Origin: Eudorina sp. 2006-703-Eu-15 | Lineage: Eukaryota > Chlorophyta > Chlorophyceae > Chlamydomonadales > Volvocaceae | Length of the DNA stretch: 64,000 bases | Reading direction: 5' to 3' | NCBI GenBank assembly: GCA_003117195.1 | Contig: BDSI01000090.1 | Location: forward strand, 248,001 to 312,000 | In this document: piece by piece, positions 22,745 through 33,800 of the stretch | How the letters are laid out: every line of letters begins with the position of its first letter | How positions within the stretch are numbered: position 1 is the first letter of the stretch | Position numbers and translations under genes: made by a program | Notes under the pieces: model-generated | Databases searched by the model: none | What the model was told of the DNA's origin: nothing | What the model saw: only the letters and a program-made list of their open reading frames with translations

Positions 22745-25700
22745 GCGGGCACACGGTGGCGGCGGCGGCGGCGGCGCCGCCGCCGCCGCTGTCGACGGCG
22801 GTCGTGGCGGTGGGGATGGAACTGGAGAAACGGACGGACCCGGAACGAACCCAGCAGGATTGGGAGGGGGTAAAATTGAAAAAAGAAATGAACCTGAAGA
22901 ACGAACCCGGGCACACCCAGCATAACTCAGTATACTTACGTGGTGCGGTACCTGCATAGCAACGGAAAGATAGAGACCGCGCGCGGGCGCGTGGCGGCGC
23001 GGCCGCGCTGCCGCCAGTGCAGTAACAAGCAAAATGCGAACCCGACCCAACCCGGAGAGGACAGATACTTTACCGACCTGTGGTGGCAGACGGAGTAACG
23101 GCGCCGCGAGCGATGTCCAGGGCCATGGCGATGCAGGGAGGGAAGCCGAGGAACGGAGTGAGTGAAGGTGGCAACTACAGTACGGAATGACAAAAGGAAA
23201 CATCAAAAAGAAAGCAGTATGCGAGAATGGCGGGGCGGCAGCGCGGCTCGAAAGAGGGCGGGGCGGACGAGGGGGAGTGGGATATGGGACGGGAGGCCGT
23301 ACGACAGGTACGGCATGTACGACAGGGGGAGCAAGCATGGGCGGAGACGGACGACCGGGTGGCGGGCCACGTTCGGGATATGGCTCCCCACCGTGCCCGG
23401 TCGTAGCGGGGCAGCCCCTGCATGTGGGGTGCCGCGTGGTGGCGTGCCTAGGGCGGTCGGGCGGGCTGGGTTGGGTACGTGCGGTGCGGGGTGAGGAGCC
23501 GCGGGAGGCCGCGCGCCGGAGGGCACTCGCACACGGAACCCGATGCCGGCCCGAAGGGCATACGCAAACAAGCCTCAGTACTGGCCCGAAGACGACCCGC
23601 GCCGTCACACAGACCCACGCCGTCACACAGCAGCGCCCGTTGGAACGTTGACGCTGGGGGGCCGAAGGAGTGGGCGGTTAGGGGCCGGGGGCGGGCGGGG
23701 CGGCGGGGGGATCGCGCAGGTGGGTGTGGACGATCGCCAGCATATCCTTGTGGGTGGAGCGTCGCGCGAAGTAGAAGGTTTGGGGGACGGCCGCGAGCAG
23801 GGGTCGGCCGCGAGGGGGTACTGGGGAGGAGCTCCGTTGGGCGGCTGTGAGCGCGCCGCACAGCGGCAGGTGGCCCGTGCAGCGGCAGGTGCTGAGAGAG
23901 GGCACCGAGTGCGGCATAGCCCCATCTTGATCGCGACGTCGGTCACTGGAGGGCGCACTCCCCGGCTGTGGTGTCGGGCTCGTGGTGTCGTAGTGGCCGC
24001 GGTCTCAGGAAGAGCAGCGGGCGGAGGGCTGCGCATGGCTACCGGAAGCTGAAAGCTAGAAGTAAGTGGGGTTTAGGGGCTGATGGTGGATTAGCGGGGT
24101 TGGGGACGGTTGCCGAGACAGGTGACTGGGTCCGACCGCCGAAAGGATGGTCTACCGCCGTTGAGAGGCGCCTCGCGGGTCTCCACGCCCCCGGCAGCCG
24201 GCACAACCTGGTGCGATCCGCAGGCGTCCCCCAGGTGTTCGTAGTCAGTTTTGGGCAGAGCAGGCAGTGCTCAGGACGTGTCTAGTTGTAGCACACGCAT
24301 ACACTAAGCTGCTTGCCGTACATTGGCGGAGTGCACGGACGTAGCGAGAGGGGCAGAGATGTAGACCCCCAGAGCAGACAGCCATCACGCTTTGCAGACT
24401 GATGTACTCGGGTGGCGCTCGCAGAGCCAATTTGGACAAAGTTGTTTCCTTGCCCTTCCACGCGCACTGGGTTGTCATAGGTTATTAGGTTTCGGTGTTG
24501 CCGGCATTCGATATGATGCGTTGGGGGGAGCCCCGGAATGGATTGCGGGCGTAGGCCGGTGTGTCGTGGGAGCGCACCCGGTGTTCTTCTGTCCGGAACA
24601 GAACACACGGGTGTGTCGAGACGTGAGGAAGGAGATCGCCGGGGGGCTGCCCTAGGAGGGGAATGGTCTAGTCACAACGGCGTGTACGCATCCAGCGGGC
24701 GTAGTGGTCTCGTTGCAACAAACTAACTTTTGAACACCCTGAACATGTCCCCTCGCACCTCGCAAGTTGACGTCACTGCGTCGCTGGTTCTCACGAGGCA
24801 GGCATGACCAAGTGATCTGTCTTCTCCCAGAGTTCCCTCAGCAGCAGTGAGGCAGTGGCGACAAAGGCAATAAAATTGAACTCGATGTTCTTGCAGAAAA
24901 CAACCCCTTGGTGGCAGGGTTCACGGGGATATACCTTATTATTCACTTCCAGTCACACCTTGTACACGTGCACTACACGCGCCTGAGACCCAAGTCAACG
25001 CCGCCGGTTCACGCTGTACACGTGGTGTTGCAGGGGGACTCCACAACGGCCCGGACACAACCACGCGAACGCAGCTAAAGACGTCACGGACTGCAGGGTT
25101 CACGAAACGCACGGCGCGAGACATGCATTGGGCTGCAGGACTACTGCGGCCTGCACGCGCTCTGTGGGGCACACCCATGCCCCTCCTTCCCGTCTCCGGG
25201 ACGCCTAACCCCTTTCATCGTCGCTCCTAGGGGACCGCCGCTGCCCGGGAAAATCGCGGCCGGCTCCCTCCCATCCCATCTCAGATGTTGTCACGCCGAC
25301 AATCCAGCAAACCGACAGACACACCACGTATTACACACATACATACGGTACTCTCAACACGCCCTAGTCAAGCCCACACATGTTGCGCGTACAACGCCAG
25401 GCACGTGCCACATTATCAAGTCGCTCTGCGCTCGGAATCCTGCTGCTGCAGGAGGGTCATCGAACGCCGAGAAAGGCGGATGCGCTCCATGCGTCGCCGG
25501 TGGGTTGCGTCCTCGGGTTCGGGTGTCCAGCTTCCAGAGCCGTCGCCCAGTCCTCTTGGGTGCGCTCGGGCCCTTCCCTCCCGAGCCCGTACGGAAGCCC
25601 ACCACCAGCGGGCAGTCCCCAAAGCCAACAGCTCGATGGTACCAGGTCGTCTTCAAGGCCAATACCTCACCGTAACGCTATCCTGCTCTCTGGTCAGCTC

Positions 25701-25921
25701 GAGCCGCAACAACATCCGGGATGCACGCCGAAAAAAGGCTCCCAAACAGCATTTCCAGGGAAAAGCCCGCGCCCTGAGGTGATGGCCCCTCGGGCATTCC
25801 GGACCACAGCGGGTGACCCAGATCGCTGACAGTCCTCACAGTCCGAGGCGTTCAAGCCGCAGCGCCGCAAGTCCCTCTCGGGGGAACCTGAGAGGCCGCT
25901 GCCGCTGTAGGCGGTCGCCGT
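22745..25921. other. 3' UTR and long intergenic region, no gene seen
   Basis: About 3.2 kb between two convergent genes. The 3' UTR of the upstream gene starts here, but I found no TGTAA on the plus strand before 25300. From about 24750 the sequence contains less GC (an AATAAA near 24870 is probably chance). A long minus-strand open frame (22592-23626) has no recognisable domain and has the composition of a GC-rich shadow. Confidence 0.5.
25331..25335 (-). terminator. putative poly(A) signal TGTAA for ATP sulfurylase
   Basis: TTACA on the plus strand reads TGTAA on the minus strand, about 590 nt after the ATP sulfurylase stop codon. Confidence 0.5.
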
Positions 25922-28005
25922 CTAGTTGGCCTCGCTTTGGATCTGCTCGCGAAGGACGGCCACCACCGACTTGAACGCGAACCTGCGATGTGGGTTCACC
26001 GGCCGAGGGTTTGACACGTCGTCGTCGTCAGGGGTCAGCCGGGTGTTTGGCCTCATGCAGTGACGTGCAGTGCAGTGCAGTGCGGGGGAAACGCTCGCGG
26101 CTGGTTCACCACACTGTTGGGGATACCGGGTCTGGGTCTTGCGGTGACCAGATCACGACCAACCTGGCCCATCCTGGACATCAGGCACCGCGTTATCGTC
26201 CCCGACGGCGCGAACACGTGGCGGGACGGAGGACTGCTGGCGGCACGACGCCGCCAGCGGCACTTGAGAGGCCAGCCAAAATGAAGAGCCCCCGCCCTCG
26301 CGCCGCAGTGCATCGCGCGGGCCGCGCCAACTGCACATCCCCGTCCGCGACCCCAGTCCGTCCCAGCCGAGCCGTTGGTGCCACAAGCCGACCTTTCCCG
26401 GCTCCGCCCTCCAGCTGCTCATTCCCAGAAATGATTACCACCCTCACCGCCCTCACCCTGCTCCCGCGGTGCGCACTCCGGCAACGACTACGTAACGAAA
26501 CGCAACGCAAGGGGCACACTCACCACTCCGGGATGTCGTCACCGGCGCGCAGCATCTGACGGAACTTGGTGCCCGACAGGTTCAGCACGTGGAGGTTCTC
26601 CGCCTTGGCCACGTCCGCCGTCACGTAGCCCCGCTCCTCCGTGTAGGCGATGTTCAGCGACGGCACCGTCTGCATGTTCAGCTCCGCCGCGTGCTTGTTG
26701 GCCAGGTCCTGCGCGTCGTACGCGCCGTAAAAGTCCTGGCCCGAGATGGACGACTTGCAGCCCGCCATGTCGCGCCCGATGATGAAGTGCGTGCAGCCGT
26801 AGTTCTTGCGGATGATCATGTGCTGGATGGCCTCGCGGGGACCGGCCATGTGCATGCTGTACGGCAGGTAGGCCCAGCGGAGGCGCGGGTTGGCGGTCTC
26901 CTCCTTGAGCACCTCGTAGGTGCGGTAGCGGACGACGCCGGGGATGTCGTCGTCCTGGGTCGGGCCGCAGGTGGGGTGGACCAGGCACACGGCGCCGTCG
27001 CGGACGTTGGGCGCGTCCAGGGCGCGGATGAAGAGCTCGTAGTGGGCCTTGTGGATGGGGTTGCGGCACTGGAAGGCCAGGACGTCCTGGTTCCCGGGCA
27101 GCGTGGCGCGGACCTCGGCGGGGGTGGCGCAGGGGAAGACGCGCTGCGGCAGCGCCAGGCCCTTGATGGGACCGCCCAGGTAGTACTTGCCGCGCTCCAT
27201 GGCGACCATCTGCACCGCCGGGTGCTCCAAAGAGGACGTGCCGTAGCACTTGAGGCACTCCAGCGGCTTGTTGGGGGTGTACTTGTCCGTCACGGTGAGG
27301 ACCGCCAGGTCCTCGCCCTGGTAGGACAGCAGCACGGTGTCGCCGGGGACGATGTCCTCGCTGTCGGTGTCCAGCACGATGGGCAGGCCGAACAGCAGCC
27401 CGTTGGTCAGGCGCATGTTCTGCACGACGGACTCGTAGTCCTCCTTGGAGAGGAAGCCCTCCAGCGGCGAGAAGGCGCCCACGCACAGCAGCTCGACGTC
27501 GCACGCGTTGCGGTCGCTGAGCTCGATGCGCTTGTTGCAGCTCGCCACCAGCGCCGCGCGCTGCTCGGCCGGCGCCATCAGGTTGACCAGCTTCTCCTCA
27601 GCCCCATGCGGCACCTGTGTGTAGGAAGGAAATGCGGTCGGAACCGTAGGCCAACAGACCATGTCAACCGTCTGAAAAGGCCTTGTGCATAAAAATCTCC
27701 ATGACAATTATTGTATTTTTGTACAAGAGAACAACTGCTCGACGAATTCCGTATTTACCCAACACCCGAATCACCTGCAGCCCCTGCGACGTAGTCTTGT
27801 ACGCCTGCGCAGCTGTGGCCATCGCGCAGACAGCGCTCCTGCGGCTGGGCTTGTTGGCACGCATGTTGCAACGCGGCGCAGCGACGGCAGCAGCTGGCGC
27901 AGGGGCGCGAACGACCGTGCGAGCGGCGGCCACAGGAACCATCACCGCGGGCGCCGGGCGCGACGCGGCCCGAATCTGAACCGGCTTGCTGCTGATAAGG
28001 GCCAT
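25922..28005 (-). CDS. ATS1: ATP sulfurylase (sulfate adenylyltransferase), plastid
   Basis: This enzyme makes adenosine 5'-phosphosulfate (APS) and pyrophosphate from ATP and sulfate, the entry step of sulfate assimilation. Exons in transcript order are 28005-27775, 27614-26524 and 25982-25922, giving 460 residues with agreeing phases. Exon 1 is nearly all transit peptide: it starts MALISSKPVQIR and is rich in Ala/Arg/Ser with no acidic residue. The mature enzyme carries the ATP-binding motif QCRNPIHKAH (about 259-268), TCGPTQDDD (about 292-300) and the GRD motif IIGRDMAG (about 356-362). The last exon is only 61 nt; it completes the split Trp of DIPEW and adds about 20 residues (FAFKSVVAVLREQ), the normal C-terminal helix. 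That exon is easy to miss because the frame before it ends in an apparent stop just past the donor. The APS-kinase domain of fungal fusions is absent. The gene is divergent from the UPF0426 gene. Confidence 0.93.
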
Positions 28006-28167
28006 TTTTGCAGTATGACAAGGAACCGCGCAAGGGTGGTTAAGGGCGACTCAATGAATTTGCCAAACGTTTTCTATCACGACGGATAGTACGGCAGGGA
28101 TTTTAGCTTCTAAATCCAGAATTTTTCATACTTGTGACAAACAGTAATTGAGTCTCAACATATCATC
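28006..28167. promoter_or_regulatory. shared bidirectional upstream region of ATS1 and the UPF0426-like gene
   Basis: Only 162 bp separate the two divergent start codons. The region is much more AT-rich than its surroundings, as expected for a compact volvocine promoter plus two short 5' UTRs. No specific factor site can be named from sequence alone. Confidence 0.6.
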
Positions 28168-28885
28168 ATGTTGCGTGCTGCACCGCCTGTGCGACGGCCA
28201 AGCGCGTTGGCGCTGGTAAGGAACTCTACTTTCGTTTTTCTTTTCTCTTGTGTTATACTTCTAGCTACACGACCAAAATGAGCACGTAATCATTTAAAAT
28301 TTGTTTCCTTACAGGCTTCGAACGCTCCGACCCCGCTGCGGCCTCACCGGCGAGGAAAAGTCAGCAGACCTAGCAGCCCGTCAAGCGAACCAGCTGCCCC
28401 GCTGCTCAAGAACCCAATCGATGCCCTCGCCGACCAAATCCCCGACCCAATTTTGCGGGTTGCGGTCAAGGTGCGCGGCTGCGTCGAGTTGTAACATCCC
28501 GTTATACCCTGCTCCCTGTCGTACACCCCCTCCACTTCACGTCGACCCCTGATGCGGCACTCGTGATGGACAGGAGCCTGTGGCCTTCTGGGGCGGTGTG
28601 TTCGCGGGGGTGCTCCGACTGAGCTTGGACCAGGACCCGCTTCGGAGCTGGGTCGACCGCACCGCGTCCCAAGCAAGGGTACGCACAACCGGACCTCTGT
28701 TGACCATTGCGGCGTCCTGACGTCGCTGGTTAACCTACCCTCGATAGATGTTCCTTACGATGTGCCTTCCCCGATGTGCCTTACCTTACGACCCAAGACA
28801 CCCATGCACCTGGTCGTTCTCCGCCCGCTCCGTGCAGGCCGCCACCGGGCAGAGCAGCCCGACGCCCCCGGAGCAGCGGCGGTGA
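28168..28885 (+). CDS. UPF0426-family small plastid protein, 4 exons
   Basis: Predicted exons are 28168-28215, 28315-28470, 28574-28678 and 28838-28885, all in phase 0 with good GT/AG sites, giving 118 residues. The first 45 residues are basic and Ser/Pro/Ala-rich with no acid before about residue 41, a plastid transit peptide. The mature part has KNPIDALADQIPDP, then EPVAFWGGVFAGVLRLSL with QDPLRSWV. This matches my recollection of the short plant and cyanobacterial UPF0426 family (Arabidopsis At1g28150 type, about 120 residues), in which a Gly/Ala-rich hydrophobic segment is followed by DP..(E/S)WV. The function of that family is unknown. The gene lies divergently 162 bp from ATS1. Each exon is too short to stand out as a reading frame, so the evidence is the joint fit of splice sites, phase, length and motif. 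Confidence 0.8.
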
Positions 28886-29391
28886 CGGAGCGCTCCTGCG
28901 GCGGGCGAGGAGGGGCTTCCTCCAGCGGTGCGCGCGCGCCGTCACGTCCTGCGCGCAGCGGCGTCCGGACGCTTGGGCGTCAGTCCAGCACACAGTGATG
29001 TGACGGTCTCTGCTGAGCCGTCCTCATCCCCGTCCCACCGGGCGCTGTTGGGCGGGCTGGCCCCGGGGCGCTGGTAGCACCACAGGGGGGGGGGCACAGC
29101 CCCTCTTGAGCCAACCCATGATGAAAATGGACGGCCTCGCACGCAGCGTAAGGACCCCCGGTCCCCGTCCCCACCTGCGTCTGACCGCGACGGACGAACG
29201 GACACCCGAGTGCGCGACGTCTGGGGGGATGTGGACATCGGGGGTCCGTGTAGGACTGGCCCGTCGTGGGGTGCATCCGGGGAGGTCTGAGTGTCTGAGT
29301 GAGGCGGGCGTGTGAGGGGGTTGCCTCATTCGACATCAGCTTGCCGTGGCCGCCATGGACGTCGGGTGGCCGTGGCGGCCATCCGGCAGCA

Positions 29392-29396
29392 TGTAA
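29392..29396 (+). terminator. putative poly(A) signal TGTAA
   Basis: TGTAA about 510 nt after the stop codon of the UPF0426-like gene; a typical position. Confidence 0.5.
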
Positions 29397-29880
29397 TGTG
29401 GCGACTAGGTAGGGCCGAGGACAGTGGTGGCAAAGCGTGTGTGCGTCAACAGATAGGACCCGAGAGTCGGGACGCCGCGGGTAGGTAGATACCGTGTAGG
29501 CAGCTACCGTACTGTTTACTGTAGACGCCGCATAGTGACGCGGCGCAAGCTCCTGAGGGACATCTTTCAAATCGAACGACTGCGGTGACGAGGGTCGTGT
29601 GCCTTCCCTCGCCTTCTCTGAGTCACGTCAGCGGTGTGCGGCGGCCCTGTACATCGGAGTCTACATGTTCTTTGTGTGCACATTCATGTGCGCATCCACG
29701 TGCATCCTCGCGAAGATCCTTCCGGCATCCATGCATCGCGCCCACCGCGTGTGAGACTTGCCCGACCAAGCGGGGGCAGAAGAGAGAAGACGCGGCACGC
29801 GCCCCGCTTTCGATCAGGTTGGGCTCCTGGGCGATATCCGGTAGCGATGTTAAGGCGGTGGGGCTGGCGTATCACGTGTG

Positions 29881-29905
29881 TCATTTCAACAATATGTTGA
29901 AATGA
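29881..29905. repeat. perfect 11-bp inverted repeat, 3-nt loop
   Basis: TCATTTCAACA, ATA, TGTTGAAATGA. The stem is AT-rich in a GC-rich setting. Its role is unknown. Confidence 0.85.
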
Positions 29906-30837
29906 CCTTGGGCCGATGAGGACACCTCACGACGGCTACCGCACCCGGGGTATGGTGCCTTCCTGCCACCGACCACATCCCCCGGGGCAGCAGCCGCGGG
30001 CCTGACCCAGCGCCCTCTGGGCTGGGGTCCGACCACTGGCTGGGTGGCCGCACCCGGGTTTGGTTTAGGGAGAGTTTGGCCCGTTTGACCACCCGGGGTT
30101 GGGTGCTTCAGGACTTGTGGCGGCGCGGACACGTCATGCGGAGCGCCAACTCACATGTACTCGACCGGCGCCCGCAGTGTCTTTGTGTGCATCGGATGTC
30201 GGGATGGGGTCTGGGGGCCATGTAAGGTCTTGCCCGGGCAGCTCTCCCCGTTTCCTTGCCAGGCTGTCGTGCATGTGCGTGTAGGTGATTAGGTGACTGA
30301 CACGGCAACAGCGAGCTGGCTTCTCATGCCGCGACACCGCGAGCTCCGGCCCCTCGCCTGCAGTCCCCCGGAGTTGAGACGACGACAGGTTGAATGCGGG
30401 GACATCGGCCGTTGTTGCATCCGCCAGCGAGTACCTCGCTGCTTAGCTGGGACCCCACCCGCCTAGCTGCCACTCGGTCCCCAACCCATTACCGCACCAT
30501 GAAGGAAGCCGAACCCCGCGGCACTCGCTGGTCAAGGAGCACCCCTGCCTAACGCCCAGGCCACCAGCTCGGGGTCCACCTTGGTAACGGTCACCAACGC
30601 ACCGCGTCGTACAGGCCGACCGCCAGTGCCGCTCAAGCGCAGCTCGGGCCTGGAGGCGAACCTCCTAAAGATGGCCGAAACACACCCAACACACCCAGCG
30701 GCGCAGCGCTGACTTCACCCAAAACGACCAGCCGCCGTCCTCGTACACCCAACACACACATAAATACCGCCACACAAATCCCGTGGTATTGGTCACTGGT
30801 TCGGGTCGGGCAGGTTTTGCACTAAACACACACACCG

Positions 30838-33800
30838 TCACCCCGTCTCGCCCTCACCCGCGGCCGACCTCGTTGTCCTCCCGGCCCCGCCCCGTCCCCC
30901 CCGCGACCCAGCGCCCCCACCCGCCTTGCCCGCGCTCGCCCCCGCCCAGGTCCCCCGGCCCAGCCGCAGCCCGGCCTCGTACACGGGCCGCAGATCCTCC
31001 GAAACCGCGTGCTGCACCTCGTACTCCGCCAGCATCTCCCGCGTGTCGTCACGTGCGCGGCGCAGCGGGATCACCAGCAGCATCCGGCTGGACAGCTCCA
31101 GAACCAGATTGCGAGGGTCGGGCGGAGGCCCGCTGCCGCCACCACCGCCGCCGCGGGCCTCGGCCGCGCCGCCTACGGCTTCTGCGGCTGCGGCTGCGCT
31201 GTCCGACGCCGACGGCGCCGCCGACACGACGGCAGCATCCGCCTCCTCAGATGAATCGCTCACGCTCTCGTCCACTTGCTGCGCGCTGTCCCCGCGGGTC
31301 CCCGTCTCCGCTTGCCCTCCGGATTCCTCAGCCGCCGGCTCCGCTGACTCCGCCGACTCTGCCGTCTCCGCCGACTGCACCGATGCCGCCGACGCCGCCG
31401 CGGCGAGACCCGCAGCTGACGCCGGCAGCGAGCGGCCTCGGAGCGCGGAGCCGCGGCGCTGCGCGGTCGCCGCCGTCGCTGTCGCTATCGCGGTGGCCTC
31501 CGCCACCAGGGCCACCAGGTGGCTCAGGTTGGTGACGGGGACGCCGTTGCAGCGCACCACTCGCTGGTAGAGGACGCCTGAGGAGGGGGACGGGCGGGCG
31601 GGCGGGCGGGCGGGCGTGCAACGATCGGATAGCATGGGGCTGGGCATGAACGGGAGCAGCGGGCAGGCAGCGGGCGCTCTGCGTCGGCGATGGGGTGGTG
31701 GTACACCGGTGGTATCAACTGAGTACCGTATATTGGGACATGCCGTGTGATGAGGGCCGGTGGAGGGCCGGTGGAGGGCCGGTGGAGGGCCGGTGGAGGG
31801 CCGGTGGAGAAGTATTGAGGCGCTGGAGGGCCCGACGCGCAGCACTCTGTGGCCACGACTCAGCGCGGGGCGGACTACCTCGCTGGTCGCCGGTCGCCCG
31901 CCGCCACCCACCTCGGCGGTCGTACCCATCGGTGGCGCTGCCTGGGCCCATGTCCTGACACTCCGCCACCACCACCACCTGAGGCGGCCACCCGGGGCGA
32001 TGGCGAGGGGGCACAGCGGTACACACCGCGGCGGTGGCGGCAGATACAGTCGAGCGACAAGCGATGCATGGAGTCAACGCGCCGTCACGCGGCCCTGGAC
32101 GGCCACGGGGCCTCATACCCTCCCCCTGGTGAAGGCGTACCGCGGCCTACAGCGATGCAAGTGCAGCTCCGGAAGGTCAGCTTCACTGTGTCCACCATTG
32201 TCCCCCAATAACCCCAGTCCCCTCCCCGGACATTTTCTCTGGCAGCAGCGCAGTGTAAACATGTCTCTTTCCTGTACCCTCCCCTCCTCCCACATGCCGC
32301 TGCCACCCACCTGCTCGTCCTCCGTGGAGGGGTGGTTGTGCCACTCCCTCAGCAGCTGCACGGGCGCCCGGGTGGCCCAGGTGCGGCCGAACGCGCCCTC
32401 CAGGAAGGGCGCCGACAGCACCGTCAGCACCAGCCCCGAAACCACCAGGTACTGCGGCGGGCGGCCGTTCAGGTGCAGCGGCAGCAGGCGGTGCGGCACG
32501 CCGAGCGTGATGGACGCCTGGAGCAGCTGGCCACCGCGGAGCAGGGTGAGGTCCACCTGCTCGCCCACCTGCCGAAAGGAGGGCACAGGGAGGAGGAGCG
32601 TTGGGGTTGCGGTCGAGGCTTCGGTCGAGGCTATGGTAGAGGCTTCTTTAGAGGCTACGGTAGAGGGTCAACGTCGATCGTCCCCCTGGTCCTTGGTGTG
32701 CATCGATCCGACAACATCGTCCAGGGATCAGCGGAAAGATAGACCCATTCGCTTGCACACATCACAGTATCCGGTCCATCACGCGGCTGCAAGCCGGACA
32801 ACCTCGCACCGTCCGTGTTCGCGGCCGTACCACCCGTGCCACGGCCGTACAACGTCGTCCCGCGGCCGTACTCCGGCCTCGGTCCCACACCCCTGGACAC
32901 CCCGGGGTACGCTACCTGGAACTGGCTGATGTGGTAGGAGATGTGGATGCTGTCCTCGCCGCCGCGGAACGCCACCGTGCCGTCGTTGCCCACCGCCGCC
33001 TCGCCCACCGCGGATAGCAGGTCCAGCGGCTGCGCGTGGGCCGCCAGCGCCGCCGTGGGGTTGAGCGACGTGATGACCACACCTGGGCGGCGGCAGGGCA
33101 GCGAGCAGGCCCACATACACAGGTCCCAGAGACGGAATGGGCGCAGGCTCAAGCAAGCCGGCGGCACGGTGTCCATCCGGGGGCCAGGGCAGACCCATAC
33201 CGCGATACCGGTAACCGATCCCTCCACAACCCTGAAACGCGGTGATATGACCCGAAGCTAGAATATCTGCAACTGGCGGCGAGTCCCGCCGTCGTGCGAC
33301 GGCGATAGGTCTGGCTGAGCTGGGGACATGGCCGCGGCAGCAGCGCGCTGACACGACCCGGTCCAACCCTGGTCGGATGCGACGCACCCACGCACCAACA
33401 CCCCCACGCACCGGTCTGCGCCTCCGTCATGGCGGAGTAGCGCCGCAGCGCCGCCGACTCAGTCCGCTTCCACTGGATGCCCAGCGTGGGGAAGCCAAGG
33501 TACCTGAGGGAGGGCCACAGAGGCGCAGGTCGTCGGTGACAAACGCGGGGGGAGCCCAGGCGACTGAGGGCCACAGAGGCGCAGGTCGTCGGTGACAAAC
33601 GCGGGGGGAGCCCAGGCGACTGAGGGGCACAGAGGCGCAGGTCGGTAAGAGACGGTAAGACACTGGACCATCGTCGCACGGCAGCGCCGTGTGCATCTCC
33701 GTGCCGTGTCGCGACAGGCGGTGCCTCTCGTCGTAACAGACCCGTGCCCGCACGAGGGAGGGAGGAAGGCGGAAGGGAGGGACAGCGGACTCTGAAGGTA

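Larger units (their letters stand above)
28886..30837. other. intergenic region between convergent genes
   Basis: This contains the 3' UTR of the UPF0426-like gene (TGTAA at 29392), a perfect 11-bp inverted repeat at 29881-29905, and the 3' flank of the minus-strand Deg-like gene. No coding exon could be supported. Confidence 0.5.

Noticed and set aside
22592..23626. 344-codon minus-strand open frame
   Set aside because: Overlaps the end of the unknown organelle-protein gene and its 3' UTR; Pro/Arg-rich shadow composition, no recognisable fold.
24869..24875. AATAAA as poly(A) signal of the unknown organelle-protein gene
   Set aside because: Volvocine algae use TGTAA; a single AATAAA 2.1 kb from the stop codon in AT-richer DNA is expected by chance.
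26589..27692. 367-codon open frame on the plus strand
   Set aside because: Exact antisense of the ATP sulfurylase exon 2; the sense strand has unmistakable motifs.
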